Shown here: positions 49,577-58,646 of the stretch, piece after piece
Layout: each line of letters starts with the position of its first letter
Numbering within the stretch: the first letter of the stretch is position 1
From: Verrucosispora sp. WMMD573
Lineage (GTDB): Bacteria > Actinomycetota > Actinomycetes > Mycobacteriales > Micromonosporaceae
DNA: 64,000 bases
Reading direction: 5' to 3'
Assembly (NCBI RefSeq): GCF_027497175.1
Contig: NZ_CP114901.1
Location: 5,642,001-5,706,000 of the forward strand
Program-made: the position numbers and the translations under genes
Notes under the pieces: generated by a model
The model's database searches: none
What the model was told of the DNA's origin: nothing
The model's input: only the letters and a program-made list of their open reading frames with translations

Positions 49577-51304
49577 ATGTCGATGACGGGTCGACCGCTG
49601 CGCAGCGGCCAGTGGTTCGGTGCCGACGGCCGCAACGGATTCATTCATCGGTCGTGGATGCGCAACCAGGGCTTCGCCGACGACGTCTTCGACGGTCGCC
49701 CGGTGATCGGCATCGCGACCACCTGGTCGGAGCTGACTCCCTGCAACGCCCACCTGCGCGAGCTGGCCGAATCGGTGAAGCGGGGAATCTGGGAGGGCGG
49801 CGGCCTGCCGCTGGAGTTCCCCGCGATGAGCCTCGGCGAACCCCTCATGCGGCCCACCACCATGCTCTACCGCAACCTGCTGGCGATGGAGGCGGAGGAG
49901 CTGATCAGGGCCAACCCCCTCGACGGCGTGGTCCTGCTCTCCGGCTGCGACAAGACCACGCCCGGCCTGCTGATGGGTGCGGCCAGCGTCGACCTGCCGA
50001 CCCTGTTGATCACCGGCGGGCCGATGCTCAACGGCAAGTTCCGTGGCCAGGACATCGGGTCCGGCACCGCCGTCTGGCGCTTCACCGAGGACCTTCGGGC
50101 CGGCCGGGTGACCGCGGCCGACTGCGCCGAGGCGGAGGTCTGCATGTCCCGCAGCCGGGGCCACTGCATGACCATGGGCACCGCCTCCACCATGGCCTGC
50201 GTGACCGAGGCGTTGGGCGTCCAACTGCCGGGCGCCGCCGCGGTTCCGGCGGTCGACTCACGACGGTACGCGCTCGCACACGCCGCCGGACGGCGCATCG
50301 TCGACATGGTCGACCAGGACCAGCGCCTGTCCACGGTGCTCACCCGCGAGGCGTTCGAGAACGCCATCCGGGTCAACGCCGCGATCGGTGGCTCCACAAA
50401 CGCCGTGGTGCATCTGCTCGCCATCGCCGGCCGCGTCGGTGTGCCCCTGTCGCTACAGGACTTCGACACCCTTACCGGCGACGTACCCATGCTTGTCAAC
50501 CTGATGCCGTCCGGGACGTACCTGATGGAGGACTTCGCGTACGCCGGTGGGGTGCCGGCGGTGATGGCGGAGATCGCCCCGCTGCTGCACCTGGACCAGA
50601 TCACGGTCAGTGGCAAGAGCGTGGGCGACAACATCGACGGCGTGCAGTGCTGGAACCGGCAGGTCATCGGCACCCTCGCCGAACCCTTCCAACCCGCCGG
50701 ATCGGGCACCGTCGTGCTGCGTGGGTCACTCGCGCCGTCCGGGGCGGTTCTGAAGGTCTCCGCCGCCTCGGCTCACCTGCTCACCCACACCGGGCCGGCG
50801 CTGGTCTTCGACCGGATCGAGGAGTACGCCGTCGCCGCCGACGACCCGGATCTCGATGTCACGCCCGACACCGTCATCGTGGTGCGCAACGCCGGGCCGC
50901 GCGGTTATCCGGGCTTCCCCGAGGTGGGCAACGTGCCCATGCCACGACGGCTGCTCGCCGACGGCGTCACCGACATGGTGCGGATCTCCGACGCCCGGAT
51001 GAGCGGCACCGGGTACGGCACCTGTGTCCTGCACGCGGCGCCGGAGGCGTCGGTGGGCGGCCCGCTCGCGCTGGTGCGCACCGGCGACCTGGTCCGCCTC
51101 GACGTTCCGACGCGCCGCCTGGACCTGCTGGTCGACGAGGCCGAACTCGCCGGACGCCGCGCCACCTGGCAGCCGCCGCGACCGGCAGCCGACCGGGGAT
51201 GGGTACGCCTGTACCGCGAGCACGTCCAGCAGGCCGACCAGGGCGCAGACCTGGATTTCCTGGTCGGTGGTAGCGGCAGTTCGGTGCCTCGACACTCGCA
51301 CTGA
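49577..51304 (+). CDS. IlvD/Edd-family dehydratase (pentonate dehydratase)
   Basis: 575 residues; ATG with AGGAAGG seven bases upstream. The Fe-S cluster cysteines lie in LSGCDKTTPG and SRGHCMTMGTAST, with NAHLRELAESVKRG at the N-terminus and GGSTNAVVHLLAIAGR and VRISDARMSGTGYGT later. The D-x-x-R/GNGFIHRSWMRNQGF N-terminal block is typical of the sugar-acid (xylonate/arabinonate) dehydratase branch rather than of the amino-acid IlvD. It would provide the 2-keto-3-deoxy-pentonate used by the first gene of this operon. The sugar dehydrogenase and lactonase steps are not encoded nearby. Confidence 0.92.
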   Translation: MSMTGRPLRSGQWFGADGRNGFIHRSWMRNQGFADDVFDGRPVIGIATTWSELTPCNAHLRELAESVKRGIWEGGGLPLEFPAMSLGEPLMRPTTMLYRNLLAMEAEELIRANPLDGVVLLSGCDKTTPGLLMGAASVDLPTLLITGGPMLNGKFRGQDIGSGTAVWRFTEDLRAGRVTAADCAEAEVCMSRSRGHCMTMGTASTMACVTEALGVQLPGAAAVPAVDSRRYALAHAAGRRIVDMVDQDQRLSTVLTREAFENAIRVNAAIGGSTNAVVHLLAIAGRVGVPLSLQDFDTLTGDVPMLVNLMPSGTYLMEDFAYAGGVPAVMAEIAPLLHLDQITVSGKSVGDNIDGVQCWNRQVIGTLAEPFQPAGSGTVVLRGSLAPSGAVLKVSAASAHLLTHTGPALVFDRIEEYAVAADDPDLDVTPDTVIVVRNAGPRGYPGFPEVGNVPMPRRLLADGVTDMVRISDARMSGTGYGTCVLHAAPEASVGGPLALVRTGDLVRLDVPTRRLDLLVDEAELAGRRATWQPPRPAADRGWVRLYREHVQQADQGADLDFLVGGSGSSVPRHSH

Positions 51305-51317
51305 CCCCGTGCCCGCG

Positions 51318-51358
51318 ACCGGGTGTGTCCGCCTCCGTCGGCGGCGAACACACCCGGT
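51318..51358. terminator. Bidirectional terminator between pentonate operon and ABC operon
   Basis: ACCGGGTGTGT (51318-51328) pairs with ACACACCCGGT (51348-51358); the 19-nt loop contains a further CCGCC/GGCGG pairing. It lies between convergent operons. Confidence 0.75.
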
Positions 51359-51366
51359 GGTGCCGG

Positions 51367-52575
51367 TCAGTCGGCGAGGGTGCCGGCGGCGCGGCCCTCG
51401 TGCAGGGTGAGGTTGCGGCCGTCGGACGGGTCGAACAGGTGGATCTTCTCCAGGTTGAACCAGACCCGCCGGTCCTCCCCCTCGGCGACCGTCGACTCCG
51501 CCGACAGCCGGGTGACCAGGTTCGACCCGGCGCCGCTGAAGTCGGCCGCGCCCGCGTCGGCGGCCAACTCCTCCAGTTCGGCGGAGGTGGCGCGCTCCCC
51601 CTCGACGCTCAGGTAGACGTACTTGTCCGAGCCCATCGACTCGACGATGTCCACCGGGGCGGTGAACTCCATGCCCCGACGGCGGGTCTCATCGTCGATC
51701 AGCTCGGCGTCCTCGAAGTGTTCCGGACGGATGCCGAGGATCAGCTCCCGAGGGGCGTCGGCACCCTCCAACTCGCGGCGGATCCGGTCGCCGATCGGCA
51801 CGTCACCCAGGGCGGTCCGCAGCGTGCCGTCCTCGACCTTGGCGGTCAGGAAGTTCATCGACGGTGAGCCGATGAACCCGGCCACGAAGAGGTTGTTCGG
51901 GTGGTCGTACAGCTCCTGCGGCGGACCCACCTGCTGCACCGCGCCACCGCGCATGATCACCACGCGGTCGCCGAGGGTCATCGCCTCGGTCTGGTCGTGG
52001 GTGACGTACACGGTGGTGGTACCGAGCTGCTTCTGCAGGCGCGACACCACGGTACGCATCTGCACCCGCAGCTTGGCGTCCAGATTGGACAACGGCTCGT
52101 CCATCAGGAACGCCTTGGGCTGCCGGACGATCGCCCGACCCATCGCCACCCGCTGCCGCTGCCCGCCGGAGAGGTTGGCCGGCTTGCGGTCAAGCAGCGG
52201 AGTCAGCTCCAGGACCTTCGCCGCCTCCTCCACCTTCTGCGCGATCGTCTCCTTGTCGAGCTTGGCCAGCCGCAGCGGGAAGGCCATGTTCTCCCGGACG
52301 GTCATGTTCGGGTAGAGCGCGTACGACTGGAACACCATGGCGATGTCCCGGTCGCGCGGGGCCTTGTCGTTGACCCGCTGCCCGCCGATGCGCAGTTCAC
52401 CGGAGCTGATGTCCTCCAGTCCGGCGATCATGTTGAGGGTGGTGGACTTGCCGCAGCCCGAAGGGCCGACCAGGATGACGAACTCGCCGTCGGCGATCTC
52501 CAGGTCGACGTCCCGCACCGCCGTGGTGCCGTCCGGGAACTTCTTGCTCACCTTGTCGAGCACGATGTCAGCCAC
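51367..52575 (-). CDS. Sugar ABC transporter ATP-binding protein (UgpC/MsmK type)
   Basis: 402 residues. Walker A GPSGCGKSTT, Q-loop FQSYALYPNMTV, signature LSGGQRQRVAMGRAI, Walker B AFLMDEPLSNLD and switch His in VTHDQ. The C-terminal TOBE/OB part (GIRPEHFEDAELI, NLEKIHLFDPSDGRNL) is that of ATPases serving CUT1 importers, which are often shared between several sugar systems. It ends the operon after two permeases and a binding protein. Confidence 0.96.
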   Translation of the reverse strand: MADIVLDKVSKKFPDGTTAVRDVDLEIADGEFVILVGPSGCGKSTTLNMIAGLEDISSGELRIGGQRVNDKAPRDRDIAMVFQSYALYPNMTVRENMAFPLRLAKLDKETIAQKVEEAAKVLELTPLLDRKPANLSGGQRQRVAMGRAIVRQPKAFLMDEPLSNLDAKLRVQMRTVVSRLQKQLGTTTVYVTHDQTEAMTLGDRVVIMRGGAVQQVGPPQELYDHPNNLFVAGFIGSPSMNFLTAKVEDGTLRTALGDVPIGDRIRRELEGADAPRELILGIRPEHFEDAELIDDETRRRGMEFTAPVDIVESMGSDKYVYLSVEGERATSAELEELAADAGAADFSGAGSNLVTRLSAESTVAEGEDRRVWFNLEKIHLFDPSDGRNLTLHEGRAAGTLAD

Positions 52576-52585
52576 GAGTTACCAC

Positions 52586-53419
52586 CTATCCCTTGACGGC
52601 GCCGGAGGTCAGGCCGGAGACGATGCGGCGCTGGAAGAAGAGCACGAACAGGATGATCGGTACCGTGATCACCACGGCGGCGGCGCAGATTGCGCCGGTC
52701 GGATCCTCGAACTGCGAGGCGCCGGTGAAGAACGACAACGCCACCGGCACCGTGCGCGAGCGCTCGGTGGAGGTCAGTGAGATGGCGAACAGGAAATCGT
52801 TCCAGCAGAAGATGAAGACCAGGATGGCCGTGGTGAACAGCCCCGGCGCGGCCAGCGGGGCGATCACCCGCCGGAACGCCTGCCCCTGGGTGGCGCCGTC
52901 CATCTTCGCGGCCTTCTCCAGGTCCCACGGGATCTGCTTGAAGAACGCCGACAGCGTGTAGATCGCCAACGGCAGCGCGAAGGTGATGTACGGCAGGATC
53001 AGGCCCGGCCAGGTGTCGAAGAGGCCCAACTGCCGCTCGATCTCGAACAGCGGCGAGACCAGCGACACCTGCGGGAACATCGCGATCAGCAGGGAGACGC
53101 CGATCAGCAGCCGCTTGCCGGGGAAGTCCAACCGCGAGATCGCGTACGCGGCCATCGCGCCGAGCACGACGGCGATCGTGGTGGCGATCAACGCGATGCC
53201 GATGGAGTTGACCAACGCTCGGACGAACTGGTCGGTGGCGAAGATCGTCCGGTAGTTCTCCAGCGTCCACTCCCGAGGGATGAACTTCCCGTCGGTAAGC
53301 GTCCCCGGCGTCTTGAACGACAGCGACATGATCCACAGCACCGGGGTCAGCGCGAACACGACCACGGCGACGTCCAGCAGGCCCCAGCGCACCTTGGCCC
53401 GGGTGGTGGTGTCAGCCAT
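52586..53419 (-). CDS. Carbohydrate ABC transporter permease (MalG-like)
   Basis: 277 residues from ATG of [17 protein letters not shown] lies seven bases upstream and the start nearly touches the upstream permease stop. Six helices are visible, with the EAA-loop [25 protein letters not shown] that contacts the ATPase. [20 protein letters not shown] is typical of MalG-type subunits. CUT1 family. Confidence 0.94.
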   Translation of the reverse strand: MADTTTRAKVRWGLLDVAVVVFALTPVLWIMSLSFKTPGTLTDGKFIPREWTLENYRTIFATDQFVRALVNSIGIALIATTIAVVLGAMAAYAISRLDFPGKRLLIGVSLLIAMFPQVSLVSPLFEIERQLGLFDTWPGLILPYITFALPLAIYTLSAFFKQIPWDLEKAAKMDGATQGQAFRRVIAPLAAPGLFTTAILVFIFCWNDFLFAISLTSTERSRTVPVALSFFTGASQFEDPTGAICAAAVVITVPIILFVLFFQRRIVSGLTSGAVKG

Positions 53420-53420
53420 G

Positions 53421-54419
53421 TCAGCGCCTCTCTCCGTCGTCACTGCCCGGGGCAGCGGTACCGAACAACTTCACGAAGATGAACGCGATGATCGCCACGG
53501 TGATGAAGATCAGCACCGACATCGTCGAGCCGATGCCGAGGTTCAGCCCTCGGATCAGGTTGTTGTAGGCGATCATCGACACCGACGAGGTCTCGTTGGC
53601 CCCCGACGTGAGCACGTAGATGTTGTCGAAGACCCGGAACGCGTCCAGGGTGCGGAACAGCAGCGCCACCAGGATCGCCGGCTTCATCACCGGCAGCATC
53701 ACCTTGGTGAACCGCTGCCAGGCGGTCGCGCCGTCGGTGGAGGCCGCCTTGAGCAGGTCCTCCGGCACCAGTGCCAGACCCGCCATCAGCAGCAGCGCCA
53801 TGAACGGCGTGGTCTTCCAGATCTCCGCCAGCATGATGATCGCCAGCGAGCTGGCCCGCTCGGTCAGCGGCGCGGAGTCGGCGAACAGGTTGGCCAGGTA
53901 GCCGGTGCCCGGCGTCCACGCGTACCGCCAGGAGAAGGCGGCCACGACCGTGACGATGCCGTACGGGATCAGCGCCGAGGTGCGCACGATCCCCCGCCCG
54001 ACCAGCGTACGGTGCATGATCAGCGCGAGCCCCATGCCGAGCACCAGTTCCACGGCCACGGTGACCACCGTGATCAGCATGGTCACCCCGAACGCCGTCC
54101 ACCAGAACTCGTTGGTGAGCACGGTGGCGTAGTTCTGCAAACCGATGAACTCCCGCTCGGCGGGGAACCGCAGGTCGTAACGCTGCAACGACAGCCACAC
54201 CGAGTACAGGATCGGGTAGGCGGTCACCGCCAGCATGACCAGCGCCGCCGGGGCGCACAGCAGCCAGCCCAGCCGGCGCTCGGCCCGCTTGTTCTCACTC
54301 AGCGGCGGCTTGCCACGCCGATTGTCCCGCTGGGCGGGGACGGCTGCGTGCCCCCCGCTGCGGGTGTCGGTGCCGTCGGCGGCCACGTCCGCGCCGGCCG
54401 GGGTGGAGTTGACGCTCAT
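53421..54419 (-). CDS. Carbohydrate ABC transporter permease (MalF-like)
   Basis: 332 residues. A ~45-residue disordered N-terminus (Ala/Asp/Gly-rich) precedes [20 protein letters not shown] and five further helices. EAA loop: [20 protein letters not shown]. The first-helix pattern and P-x-L-Y-S-V-W-L-S are typical of MalF-type subunits. It lies 76 bases after the binding-protein gene, in the same direction. Confidence 0.94.
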   Translation of the reverse strand: MSVNSTPAGADVAADGTDTRSGGHAAVPAQRDNRRGKPPLSENKRAERRLGWLLCAPAALVMLAVTAYPILYSVWLSLQRYDLRFPAEREFIGLQNYATVLTNEFWWTAFGVTMLITVVTVAVELVLGMGLALIMHRTLVGRGIVRTSALIPYGIVTVVAAFSWRYAWTPGTGYLANLFADSAPLTERASSLAIIMLAEIWKTTPFMALLLMAGLALVPEDLLKAASTDGATAWQRFTKVMLPVMKPAILVALLFRTLDAFRVFDNIYVLTSGANETSSVSMIAYNNLIRGLNLGIGSTMSVLIFITVAIIAFIFVKLFGTAAPGSDDGERR

Positions 54420-54495
54420 GCCGTCCCTCCGCTTCGCTCCGGCCCGGCCTGAGGCACCGGCGCACTGAGCACGATGGTTCGCTCGCGGTGCTCGC

Positions 54496-55785
54496 TCACG
54501 GCAGGACTCCCCTCGATTCCAGGGCGGCGGCGACCGCCTCGCGCAGCTCGTCGGCGGTGGCCTGCGGGTCGATCGCCGACGGCGGCGACAGGATCGCCGA
54601 GGTCACGGTGGAGATGCTCTGGTACGCGGGGGTCAGCGGTCGCACCGCCGAGTCCCGCAACTGTTCGAGGATGGTCTCCTTCATCGGGTACGCCTCGTCC
54701 ATCTCCGGGTCGTCGTAGACGCTCTCGATGGTCGGCGGCACCCCGTCGTTGATCGCGGAGAACTTCTGGTTCTCCGCGTTGCGCAGGCACCTGGCCGCCT
54801 CGAAGGACTCCTGCGGGTGCTCCGAGTACCGGCTGACGGCCAGGTTGATGCCGCCGATGGTGACCCGCCCCGGCGTGCCCTCCTCGACCCCGGGCACCCG
54901 GGCCCAGGCGACCTGCTCCGCCAGCTCCGGGTTGGCTTCCTGCATGGCCGGATAGACGAACGGCCAGTTCACCTGGAACGCGCCGCTGCCGCTCTGGAAC
55001 TCCAGCCGCACCGGATCCTCGGTGGCGTTGCTGAACGACGGCGAGGTCACCCCGGAGGTGGCGAAGTCGTGCAGCACCTCAAGCGCCCGCACCGCGCCGT
55101 CGTCCACCACGGCCTCGGTGCCGTCGTCGTTGAGGATGTTGCCGCCCGCGCTGGCCACCAGGGTGTTGTAGAGCACCACGAGTCCCTCGTACTGGGCACC
55201 CATGGTGAGCACCTGATGCGGCTGGCCCTGATCCCGCAGCCGCTGCGCCGTCGAGATCATCTCGTCCCAGGTGGTGGGCGGCTCGGGCACCAGATCCTTG
55301 CGGTACCACAGCAACTGGACGTTCGTGTTCTTCGGCGCGGCGTAGAGCTTGTCCTCGTACCGGGCGGTCTCCAACGGCCCTTCGAGGGTGCCTTCCTCCA
55401 CCTCGGCGCGGTCCTGCCCGGTCCACTCCCGGATCCAGTCGGCGCTGGCGAACTCCTGGGTCCAGGTCACGTCGAGGCCGAGCACGTCCATGCCGTCGTC
55501 CTCGGCCGCGAGCCGGCGCACCATCTGCACCCGCTGCTCGTCGGCCTCCCGTGGCAGCACCCGGTTGATGATGCGGTACCGCCCGCCGGCCTCGGTGTTG
55601 CACCGGTCGACCACCTGCTGGAGGTTCTGCTCCGGCGGGTAGTACAGATTGATCGTCGGCATTCCGCCGTCGTCGCCGGAGGCACACGCCGCCGTCGGTG
55701 CCACAAGCGTCAGTGCCGCGGCCGTCGCCGCCATGCGTACGCGGGGCCGGCGTCGACCGCCGGCCGGATCACTCCGCTCGCTCAT
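54496..55785 (-). CDS. Extracellular sugar-binding lipoprotein
   Basis: 429 residues from the ATG of MSERSDPAGG (GGGGAGGG upstream), not the longer frame to 55956. A signal with hydrophobic core AATAAALTLVAPTAAC ends in a lipobox Cys. The family 1 extracellular solute-binding fold shows INLYYPPEQNLQQVV, the hinge-area TYTQEF-like TWTQEFASADWI, LYAAPKNTNVQLLWYRKDLV and TTWDEMISTAQRLRDQG. First gene of the transporter operon; an inverted repeat and a direct repeat lie upstream. Substrate unclear; CUT1 systems usually take oligosaccharides. Confidence 0.93.
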   Translation of the reverse strand: MSERSDPAGGRRRPRVRMAATAAALTLVAPTAACASGDDGGMPTINLYYPPEQNLQQVVDRCNTEAGGRYRIINRVLPREADEQRVQMVRRLAAEDDGMDVLGLDVTWTQEFASADWIREWTGQDRAEVEEGTLEGPLETARYEDKLYAAPKNTNVQLLWYRKDLVPEPPTTWDEMISTAQRLRDQGQPHQVLTMGAQYEGLVVLYNTLVASAGGNILNDDGTEAVVDDGAVRALEVLHDFATSGVTSPSFSNATEDPVRLEFQSGSGAFQVNWPFVYPAMQEANPELAEQVAWARVPGVEEGTPGRVTIGGINLAVSRYSEHPQESFEAARCLRNAENQKFSAINDGVPPTIESVYDDPEMDEAYPMKETILEQLRDSAVRPLTPAYQSISTVTSAILSPPSAIDPQATADELREAVAAALESRGVLP

Positions 55786-55900
55786 GACCCTCCCCTCGTT
55801 CTCGGCCAACAGCCGGGGAGGTCTCCGTGCCCCGGCGCACGGCGCGACGACAAGGGCACGTGACCTGCGATTTCGCACCCCTGCTTGTCGTGGCTGAACA

Positions 55901-55936
55901 CTGCCCAAGCGGTGGAGCCGCGAAACCTGCCCAAGC
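55901..55936. repeat. Direct repeat CTGCCCAAGC upstream of ABC operon
   Basis: CTGCCCAAGC occurs at 55901-55910 and 55927-55936, exactly 26 bases apart, within the promoter region of the sugar transporter operon. It may be a regulator site. Confidence 0.45.
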
Positions 55937-55940
55937 CGAG

Positions 55941-55963
55941 ACACGCTAAACACCAAAGCGTGT
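55941..55963. promoter_or_regulatory. Candidate operator (7-bp inverted repeat)
   Basis: ACACGCT-N9-AGCGTGT forms a perfect inverted repeat in the region between the transporter operon and the VOC gene. It differs from the CebR box. Confidence 0.4.
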
Positions 55964-56083
55964 GGTCCACGTCACGTGCCGACGGCCGCACCGCGGGACC
56001 GACGGCGAGGGCAGGCAAGCGCTGCTGACCACGGCCAGCGGCCTTCGGCGGCGGATGTCGGTGCCGGCCGGCATGATCGGCGG

Positions 56084-56778
56084 ATGATCGCACGCTTCAA
56101 GGACCTCTGTCTCGACGCCGCCGACGCGCACGCCCTCGGCGGGTTCTGGGCCCGAATCCTGGACGGGGAACTGGCCGAGGTCGGTGACGGCGACACCCGG
56201 GTCGACTCGCCAACGGGTGTCAGCGCCGAGTCGATCTGGGTCAACCGGGTGCCCGAACGACGTACCGTCAAGACTCGCGTACACCTGGACCTGCGGTTGG
56301 CCGAGGCAGGCCCGGCGGCGCTGCTGGAAGCCGGCGCGCGGCTGGTCCGCGAGCCGGACTCGGAGATCAGCTGGTGGGTGCTGGCCGACCCCGACGGCAA
56401 CCTGTTCTGCGCGTTCGCCCCCGGTGACGACACCCGCCCGGGGCCGTTCGAATTGGTGGTGGACTCCGCCGACCCGACCGCCCAGGCCACCTGGTGGGCC
56501 GGCGTCGTCGGCGGCGAGGTCCAGGTCAGCGAGGAGGGGTACGCCTGGGTCGCTGGCGCGGCCGGCTTCCCCTGGAGTCCTGGGTCTTCGATCCCGTCCC
56601 GGAGCGCAAGACGGTCAAGAACCGGATGCACTGGGACGTCGACCTGGCCACCGCCGAACCGTCCGCGCTGATCAGGGCCGGGGCCACCCTGCTGCGGGAG
56701 CCGGACGACGCGGTGTCCTGGTGGGTGCTGGCCGACCCGGAGGGCAACGAATTCTGCGCCTTCCCGCCACGGGACTGA
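56084..56778 (+). pseudogene. Double VOC/glyoxalase-domain gene with a single frameshift
   Basis: Two VOC domains are visible in two frames. The first (MIARFKDLCLDAADAHALGG ... WWVLADPDGNLFCAFAPGD) continues in frame to ~56565; the second (ESWVFDPVPERKTVKNRMHW ... WWVLADPEGNEFCAFPPRD) is in the frame shifted by one. The break is at a CCCC run (56569-56572): one more C would join them into an intact ~231-residue protein with tandem repeats. The repeated ERRTVKTRVHLDL/ERKTVKNRMHWDV blocks confirm this. Either a real pseudogene or a sequencing error in a homopolymer. VOC proteins bind metal or small hydrophobic ligands. Confidence 0.8.
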
Positions 56779-56965
56779 CCGGCCGGTGCTTCCGGGCGAC
56801 CGTCAGGTGGACTAGCGTTTAACAAGCTCCGCCGCCAGCGCGTACGCCGTCGCCGTCGATACGCCACCGGCCGACCCCGACCCGCCCGATCGGTTGGTTC
56901 TCGCGGGAACAGCCCCTCACCGGTTACCGGTTGGGCAGGATCGTCCCCAACGAGGAGGTGCCGCC

Positions 56966-57400
56966 GTGGTGCAGGACACCCGCGCTCTCACCCTGACGTT
57001 CGAGGTGAGCGGCCTGCCACCGGTCAAGACCGAAGCGCTGTCCATCTTCGCCGCCGGGCATCGGCAGGCGACGAGGGTACGCGCCCTGTTGCAGGCCGCC
57101 TGCGCGGCCGCGCAGGAGACCGGCTGGACGCCACTGTCCGGCCCGATCGAGATCGACCTGACCCTGCGCTGCCCGCCCGGGCACCGCACCTCCGACGCCA
57201 GCACGCTGCTGGGCGGGGTGTGTGCGGTGCTCCAGGACAAGAAGCGGGTTTCCAGCATCGGGCTGGCCCACCTCGGCGTGCTTGTCGACGTCGCACTCTA
57301 CGACGACGACAAGCAGATCCGCCGGCTGTCCTACCTGGAGCAGCCAGCCGAGGAATTCTCGTACCAGGTACGCGTCGCCGCCGTACCGGACGGGGTTTGA
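56966..57400 (+). CDS. RusA-like small protein of unknown function
   Basis: 144 residues from GTG; GAGGAGG lies seven bases upstream. Order: ALTLTFEVSGLPPVKTEALS, a helix ATRVRALLQAACAAAQ, GPIEIDLTLRCPP, SDASTLLGGVCAVLQDKKR, LGVLVDVALYDDDKQIRRLSY. Beta-hairpin, helix, S-D-A-(S/T)-x-x-L-G-G and Y-D-D-D-K-Q-I suggest a RusA-type Holliday-junction resolvase fold with acidic residues, but the typical D-x-D-N motif is changed to S-D-A-S. Function therefore uncertain. The following 89-residue gene is 46 bases downstream. Confidence 0.6.
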   Translation: MVQDTRALTLTFEVSGLPPVKTEALSIFAAGHRQATRVRALLQAACAAAQETGWTPLSGPIEIDLTLRCPPGHRTSDASTLLGGVCAVLQDKKRVSSIGLAHLGVLVDVALYDDDKQIRRLSYLEQPAEEFSYQVRVAAVPDGV

Positions 57401-57446
57401 CCGACGGCAGCGGTGGGGTACCGCAGCCGCCGACGAAGGGAGCGCC

Positions 57447-57716
57447 ATGTCGGAGCCACACGTCACGCTGGATCCACACGACCCGGTGCAGGAGAAGCTG
57501 CGCGGGCCGCTGGAGGAGCAGCTGACCTCTGCCCTGCAGGTGGCCGCCGACCGGGTGCGCGACGGCTACGCCGGTGAGCCGGTGGAGCAGGTCTGCCAGC
57601 GGCTGCTCGACGAGACCCGGGCCGGCCTGCACCCGGACATCGCGGCCGGTTTCGAGCCCGACATGGACGAGTTGTGCCGGGTGGCGGTCGCCATCGTCCG
57701 CGGCGAGATCACCTGA
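57447..57716 (+). CDS. Small acidic helical protein
   Basis: 89 residues; ATG with GAAGGGAG upstream. Mostly helical (LRGPLEEQLTSALQVAADRV, EQVCQRLLDETRAGLHPDI, MDELCRVAVAIVRGEI) and acidic. No domain recognised. It probably shares an operon with the RusA-like gene and is followed by a perfect 17-bp terminator. Confidence 0.6.
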   Translation: MSEPHVTLDPHDPVQEKLRGPLEEQLTSALQVAADRVRDGYAGEPVEQVCQRLLDETRAGLHPDIAAGFEPDMDELCRVAVAIVRGEIT

Positions 57717-57744
57717 CGGACACCGCACCGCTCGACCAAGCCGA

Positions 57745-57795
57745 CCTGGCCGGGTCAGAACCCGCCCCACCCGCTCCGGTTCTGACCCGGCCAGG
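57745..57795. terminator. 17-bp bidirectional terminator
   Basis: CCTGGCCGGGTCAGAAC (57745-57761) pairs perfectly with 57779-57795 around a 17-nt loop, between convergent genes. Confidence 0.8.
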
Positions 57796-57810
57796 CATGG
57801 TCGGCGATGT

Positions 57811-58518
57811 TCAGAAGTGGCGCAGCAGGTCCGGGAAGGCATCCAGGTGCAGCACACCGGCGTCCACCGGATCCAGCTCGTCATGCTCCAGCACCCAGGT
57901 GTTCGCGTTCGGGATGAACACCGCGTTCCAGCCGGCGGCCCGTGCGGGCAGGATGTCCGAGCGTGGCGAGTTGCCGATCATCCAGGCGCGGCCCGGATCC
58001 AGGGCGTGCCGTCCGGCCAGCCACCGGTACGTCTCGACGTTCTTCTCCGCGACGATGTGCGCGGCGGTGAAGTGGTGCAGCAACCCGCAGGCGTCCAGCT
58101 TGCGCTGCTGCTCCTCGCGCTCACCCTTGGTCAGCAGCAGCAGCTCGTGCCGGCCGGCCAGCTCGTCCAGGGCGTCGGCCACCCCCGGCATCAGCTCGAC
58201 CTGATGCGTCACCAGGGCCACCGCCAGATCGTCGATCTCCCGACGCTCCGCCTCGGTCGCCGGTCGCCGGCGCAGTCGTTCCAGGCACTCCCGCAGGCTG
58301 CGCAGGAAGACCTTGCTGCCGTACCCGTGGGTGACAGCATTGGCCCGCTCGATGTCGTCGAGCACGGCCCGCAGCTGCGCCCGGTCCAGCGTGGGATGGT
58401 CCAACCACTCCAGGAAGTCGTCGATCACCCGCTCGAACACGACGTTGTTCTCCCAGAGGGTGTCGTCGGCGTCGAAGACCAGCACCCGACCCGGCTCGAT
58501 GGCTCCCTCACGCGTCAC
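57811..58518 (-). CDS. HAD-family hydrolase
   Basis: 235 residues. Motif I VLVFDADDTLWENN, motif II LLLTKGERE, motif III Lys in AEKNVETYRWLAGRH and motif IV WMIGNSPRSDILPARAAG. The D-A-D-D-T-L-W-(E/H) start and E-R-V-I-D-D-F cap fit the YjjG/pyrimidine-nucleotidase-like subgroup with helical cap. Substrate unknown. GTG lacks a Shine-Dalgarno; a TAGAGT -10 box precedes it by seven bases. Confidence 0.92.
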   Translation of the reverse strand: MTREGAIEPGRVLVFDADDTLWENNVVFERVIDDFLEWLDHPTLDRAQLRAVLDDIERANAVTHGYGSKVFLRSLRECLERLRRRPATEAERREIDDLAVALVTHQVELMPGVADALDELAGRHELLLLTKGEREEQQRKLDACGLLHHFTAAHIVAEKNVETYRWLAGRHALDPGRAWMIGNSPRSDILPARAAGWNAVFIPNANTWVLEHDELDPVDAGVLHLDAFPDLLRHF

Positions 58519-58525
58519 CTCGCGG

Positions 58526-58531
58526 ACTCTA
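58526..58531 (-). promoter_or_regulatory. -10 box for probable leaderless HAD transcript
   Basis: On the minus strand TAGAGT, seven bases, then GTG at 58518. The hexamer equals the one before the Trp leader peptide. Confidence 0.5.
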
Positions 58532-58579
58532 GGCGAACCGGCGCACGCCCGACGACCCGATAACCGGAGACCCGTCCCT

Positions 58580-58640
58580 GATCGTCTGCATTCCGGTGAC
58601 TGTCGGGTTGGCGCGTCGGGTCACTGGAATGCAGACGATC
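58580..58640. terminator. Long GATC-ended stem-loop
   Basis: 21-base arms (58580-58600 and 58620-58640, starting GATCGTCTGCATTCC) pair with one mismatch around a 19-nt loop. It lies after the stop of the GNAT gene (minus strand) and before the HAD promoter. Confidence 0.65.
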
Positions 58641-58646
58641 ATCGGC

